Part shown: positions 61,224 through 64,000 of the stretch, piece after piece
Position numbering within the stretch: the first letter of the stretch is position 1
Layout of the letters: every line of letters begins with the position of its first letter
Source: SHAN690 sp038131955
GTDB lineage: Bacteria > Bacteroidota > Bacteroidia > Flavobacteriales_G > Salibacteraceae
Assembly (NCBI GenBank): GCA_038131955.1
Contig: JAYPQK010000001.1
Span: 1 to 64,000, forward strand
DNA length: 64,000 nt
Reading direction: 5' to 3'
Position numbers and translations under genes: made by a program
The notes under the pieces: model-generated
The model's input: the letters and a program-made list of their open reading frames with translations, nothing else
Database searches by the model: none
What the model was told of the DNA's origin: nothing

Positions 61224-61988
61224 ATGAAGCTAAGGGCAGAACATCTCGTCAAACGATATAAGAGCCGAACGGTCGTGAACGACGTATCTGTGGAAGTGGA
61301 GCAAGGCGAGATCGTAGGATTGCTAGGCCCGAATGGCGCCGGAAAGACCACGACCTTCTACATGATCGTGGGACTGATCAAGCCTAATGAGGGAAATGTA
61401 TTTCAGGACAATGCGAACATCACGAGTCTTCCGATGTACAAACGGGCTCAGCAGGGAATCGGATACCTTCCTCAAGAGGCGTCCGTATTCCGAAAGTTGA
61501 GCGTGGAAGACAACATCAAGGCCGCGTTGGAGATGCGGCGTGACATGAACCGAGCACAGCAGCAACAAAAGTTAGAAGATCTCCTGAACGAATTTGGCCT
61601 TCAACATGTGCGTAAAAACCGAGGCGATCTTCTGTCCGGTGGAGAGCGACGCAGAACGGAGATCGCGCGAGCGTTAGCTTCTGATCCTAAGTTCATTCTG
61701 CTCGATGAGCCGTTTGCGGGAGTTGACCCGATCGCGGTAGAAGACATTCAGTCAATCGTAGCGAAACTGAAGGAGAAGGACATCGGGATCTTGATAACGG
61801 ATCACAACGTACAGGAGACGCTATCGATCACCGATCGAGCCTACCTCATGTTTGAGGGAAGTCTATTGAAGACGGGGACCGCCGAAGAACTAGCCAGCGA
61901 CCCGCAGGTCCGCAAGGTGTACTTGGGACAGAATTTCGAATTGAAGAAGAAAAAGCCGATCGAGCCTCAGGCAGACGCCAACTCGTAA
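61224..61988 (+). CDS. lptB: LPS export ABC transporter ATPase
   Basis: The 254-residue ATPase of the Lpt machine has Walker A GPNGAGKTT, signature LSGGERRRTEIARAL and Walker B FILLDEPFAGVDP. The GERRR form is typical of LptB. It drives lipopolysaccharide extraction from the inner membrane with LptF/G/C, which are not in this window. It overlaps the convergent purS gene by 22 bases. Confidence 0.94.
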   Translation: MKLRAEHLVKRYKSRTVVNDVSVEVEQGEIVGLLGPNGAGKTTTFYMIVGLIKPNEGNVFQDNANITSLPMYKRAQQGIGYLPQEASVFRKLSVEDNIKAALEMRRDMNRAQQQQKLEDLLNEFGLQHVRKNRGDLLSGGERRRTEIARALASDPKFILLDEPFAGVDPIAVEDIQSIVAKLKEKDIGILITDHNVQETLSITDRAYLMFEGSLLKTGTAEELASDPQVRKVYLGQNFELKKKKPIEPQADANS

Positions 61989-62227
61989 AGGTCGAAGGAG
62001 TAGGACTCCATGATGACGTTGCAAAGCAAACGCTTGCATGCATCGTCCACTTTAGCGCGGGCCGTATCCTCGTCTGGCGCTTCGATCTCTAGATGAACGT
62101 GCTTTCCAATGCGCACATTGTCGATCTCATTCAGACCGAGGTTCGACATAGTGGCAGATACCGCCTTCCCTTGTGGATCCAAGAGATTGTCGTGCGGCAT
62201 GATATCAATTTCAGCTTTGAATTTCAT
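61967..62227 (-). CDS. purS: Phosphoribosylformylglycinamidine synthase subunit PurS
   Basis: The 86-residue protein starts at ATG 62227 (MKFKAEIDIMPHDNLLDPQGKAV), the classic PurS N-terminus, followed by LGLNEIDNVRIGKHVHLEIEA. PurS joins PurL and PurQ in FGAM synthase. Neither partner gene is in the window, which is unusual because purS is often next to purQ. It overlaps pssA by 17 bases at its start and lptB at its end, so space is very tight. Confidence 0.92.
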   Translation of the reverse strand: MKFKAEIDIMPHDNLLDPQGKAVSATMSNLGLNEIDNVRIGKHVHLEIEAPDEDTARAKVDDACKRLLCNVIMESYSFDLYELASA

Positions 62228-63101
62228 CGTCGAAGCGCTTTCGTTTTGAGACCCCAAAGGTGGCATAAATGAATGAAAGGAGGAAATATCCGATCATGAA
62301 TATCGGCAAGATCAAATAGTCGATTAGCCCATAGCTCAACGGACCGAGATCGATGTACGGAATCACGAAGATCACATAGCACACCGCCGCCCAGATAAGG
62401 ATGCCATAGGACCACTTATTCGCCTGCCACCCATAGCCCTTCAGCTTGAGTGAAAGCATCGGAATGCGCGACACCATCATCAAGCAGAGGAACACGGCGA
62501 GGATTTGGTAGGTCAGTGGATTCCCCATAAGCTTCACCACTGTCACATCGGAGGCATCCCACCGCATCTGATCTGCGAGAACACCCACGAAAGAATCAGC
62601 AAGCGGATGATAGAAGTTGAGGTGATAATTGACCTCCAAAACCAACGGAATTCCGAAGATCACCATGCTCATAGCGGGAGTGGGAAGACCTTGGAAGTGG
62701 CTCGTCTTTTCAGTTTTCAGATTGAATTTCCCCAAACGATACGCCGCACCCATCGGGATCAATCCGGCCACTGAAGCGTTCAGCAAAACCGAAAGCGGCC
62801 AGTCGCCGATCTCCACGAAATAGAAACCCTGCGTGATGATGATCATCTGAAACAGGATGAATCCGGGCACTAGTCCGAACGTGATGAGATCTGCCAAGCT
62901 ATCGAGTTGAACTCCCAGTTCACTTTGGGCGTTCAGCAATTTGGCTACAAAGCCATCCAAGAAATCCAGAATAAGGGCGGCACCGACAAAAAAGAGTGCG
63001 GTGACCATTTGCTCGCGAGCGATGTAGACCAAGGCTAAAAAGCCACACATCAAATTGGCGAGGGTGAGGAGATTCGGTATGAATCGGATGATGTTTCTCA
63101 T
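62211..63101 (-). CDS. pssA: CDP-diacylglycerol-serine O-phosphatidyltransferase
   Basis: The 296-residue membrane enzyme makes phosphatidylserine, precursor of phosphatidylethanolamine. The CDP-alcohol phosphotransferase motif D-x2-D-G-x2-A-x8-9-G-x3-D-x3-D is seen in LDFLDGFVAKLLNAQSELGVQLDSLAD (residues 45-71, given here in two parts: LDFLDGFVAKLLN and GVQLDSLAD). Lysine replaces the usual arginine after the alanine. About eight helices follow. A TAnnTTTG box ends seven bases before the ATG. purS follows with overlap. Confidence 0.93.
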   Translation of the reverse strand: MRNIIRFIPNLLTLANLMCGFLALVYIAREQMVTALFFVGAALILDFLDGFVAKLLNAQSELGVQLDSLADLITFGLVPGFILFQMIIITQGFYFVEIGDWPLSVLLNASVAGLIPMGAAYRLGKFNLKTEKTSHFQGLPTPAMSMVIFGIPLVLEVNYHLNFYHPLADSFVGVLADQMRWDASDVTVVKLMGNPLTYQILAVFLCLMMVSRIPMLSLKLKGYGWQANKWSYGILIWAAVCYVIFVIPYIDLGPLSYGLIDYLILPIFMIGYFLLSFIYATFGVSKRKRFDDEIQS

Positions 63102-63108
63102 GCGGCGG

Positions 63109-63116
63109 CAAAGATA
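63109..63116 (-). promoter_or_regulatory. TAnnTTTG promoter box for pssA
   Basis: TATCTTTG on the minus strand ends seven bases before the pssA ATG. Confidence 0.45.
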
Positions 63117-63129
63117 TTCGTTTGCTGGC

Positions 63130-63450
63130 TTGGGATCAGCTGCTTGTCCGCCTCAGGCTGATTAGCTGTCGGCTATCAGCTGTCAGCTGTCAGGAGGTTC
63201 TCTGCGGTTTCTGCGTTAACCTCTTACACACCCGCTTTGTTTTACACACCCCCTGCCCGTTCCGGTAAAGGCGGGCGCCTCGTACCTCGGCACCCCTCTC
63301 AAGAGGGGAAGGTGCGCTGTGTACAGCTTGCAGATTTAACCAATCACTGTTCACTCCCAAACTGTTCACCAATCACCAATTGACCATTTGACGATTTGAC
63401 CATTTAACCAATCAACCATTCCCCACCGCCTCCGGCGGCAGGCAATTTAT
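63130..63450. repeat. Intergenic repeat island upstream of the PorV-like gene
   Basis: This gene-free stretch contains CAGCTGTCAG units (63160-63192), TCTCTGCGGTTTCTGCGTTAACC (63198-63221, related to the ACCACAGAGG family), and a hairpin CCCCTC-TCAA-GAGGGG (63293-63308). It also holds a CACTGTTCAC/CTGTTCACC array (63345-63375), a TTGACCATTTGACGATTTGACC tandem array (63382-63405), and GCCTCCGGCGGCAGGC. The units match other islands in this window. I see no convincing gene in it. Confidence 0.8.
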
Positions 63451-63498
63451 CCCGCCAATACGAGTTTATACCTACCAACCTCAAAGGCATTTAACTCG

Positions 63499-63506
63499 TA
63501 CATTTG
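63499..63506 (+). promoter_or_regulatory. TAnnTTTG promoter box for the PorV-like gene
   Basis: TACATTTG ends ten bases before the ATG at 63517. No -33 element was identified. Confidence 0.45.
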
Positions 63507-63516
63507 AATGATAGCC

Positions 63517-64000
63517 ATGAAGCATCTAATAGCGGTTATGATCGTCGCCCTGATGGCGATGCAGGGGGCCTTCGCACAGGCACCCAAATACAGCAATGAA
63601 TTCTTGAGCATTGGTGTCGGAGCCCGTGGTTTGGCCATGAGCAAAGCGCAGGTTTCATCTGTGAATGACGTCACTTCTGCGTACTGGAATCCCGCTGGCC
63701 TTACGCGTATTCGTCAGGATCTTCAGGTGGCCGGACAGCATGCCGAGTACTTTGCGGGCATTGCTAAGTACGACTATGTGGGCTTGGCAACCAAGATCGA
63801 TAGCAACAGTGCTTTTGGATTGAGCTTCATCCGCTTTGGTGTAGACGACATTCCTAATACCACCGACCTGATCGACCAAAATGGAATCGTGAACTACGAT
63901 CGCATTACTTCTTTCTCCGCGGCGGATTATGCCTTTATGGCTTCCTATGCACGCAAGCTGGGAGTACCCGGATTAAGCGTGGGAGGTAACGCTAAGGTGG
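63517..64000 (+). CDS. PorV/PorQ-like outer-membrane protein, 5' part
   Basis: The frame starts at 63517 with signal peptide MKHLIAVMIVALMAMQGAFA and is still open at the window end (161 codons seen). It shows the family phrases FLSIGVGARGLAMSKAQVS, VTSAYWNPAGL and LQVAGQHAEYFAGI. PorV/PorQ proteins are beta barrels linked to T9SS substrate delivery or attachment. Which member it is cannot be told from the N-terminal part. Confidence 0.85.
   Translation, partial: MKHLIAVMIVALMAMQGAFAQAPKYSNEFLSIGVGARGLAMSKAQVSSVNDVTSAYWNPAGLTRIRQDLQVAGQHAEYFAGIAKYDYVGLATKIDSNSAFGLSFIRFGVDDIPNTTDLIDQNGIVNYDRITSFSAADYAFMASYARKLGVPGLSVGGNAKV

Noticed and set aside
63190..63372. 60-codon open frame in the repeat island before the PorV-like gene
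   Set aside because: It is made of repeat words and a hairpin, with no codon-like pattern.

Overview
The window looks like chromosome of a Flavobacteriales-type member of Bacteroidota. The evidence is five proteins with C-terminal gliding-motility/type IX secretion (T9SS) type-B sorting domains, one with a type-A sorting domain, the gldE-gldD pair, a PorV/PorQ-like porin, the purH-mreB-mreC-mreD-mrdA-rodA order, and many copies of the Bacteroidota promoter element TAnnTTTG. I see no rRNA, tRNA, CRISPR array, transposase, prophage or plasmid genes. The protein-coding content is mostly housekeeping with T9SS cargo in between.

Layout. 1-3005: a broken rmlA fragment coupled to an RND/MMPL exporter. 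3086-4105: radical SAM/SPASM enzyme. 4114-8111: translation block on the minus strand (rplM-rpsI, rpsB-tsf, pyrH-frr). 8209-13191: kbl, gdhA, a coiled-coil protein, a Nudix hydrolase and a BadF-type kinase. 13269-20150: two tandem giant T9SS type-B proteins whose last ~670 residues are identical. 20239-22557: FAD oxidoreductase and trhO, separated by a structured intergenic element. 22649-29711: purH and the mre/rod cell-elongation operon. 29708-33533: T9SS-exported nuclease/phosphatase, YihY membrane protein, GH3 enzyme. 33535-43038: LEA-type lipoprotein, a third T9SS type-B protein, an M20 peptidase and a two-gene T9SS type-B operon. 43092-44578: MlaE/MlaF. 44640-46558: tiny lipoprotein, SprT-like protein, mannose-1-phosphate guanylyltransferase. 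46614-52881: fumC, a small membrane protein, prfB, recX, and the hup-TPR-small basic protein-rng operon. 53003-56499: mutY-ssb-gldE-gldD. 56447-58703: heme A synthase, small exported protein, tatC. 58745-63101: DUF5686 protein-lptB, and pssA-purS opposite. 63517-end: PorV/PorQ-like protein cut by the window end.

The genes suggest a cell that builds a rod-shaped wall (mre/rod), exports LPS and phospholipids (lptB, mlaEF, pssA), and moves large Ig/PKD-type adhesin-like proteins through the T9SS (gldD/gldE, PorV-like). Three genes absent from a 60-residue ORF cutoff were found by reading the sequence: a 52-aa lipoprotein (44640-44798), a 57-aa membrane protein (48119-48292) and a 30-aa lysine/arginine-rich AURKAIP1/COX24-type protein (51992-52084).

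The points most worth a second look are: near-zero spacing between TAnnTTTG boxes and start codons at about nine genes, with five at exactly four bases, which predicts leaderless mRNAs; the 2-kb near-identical block shared by the tandem T9SS genes, with only synonymous differences seen; a mosaic family of short intergenic repeats reused at five or more loci; a structured element at 21341-21442; an in-frame TAG near the end of rpsB followed by a coherent acidic tail; and the rmlA break at the left edge.
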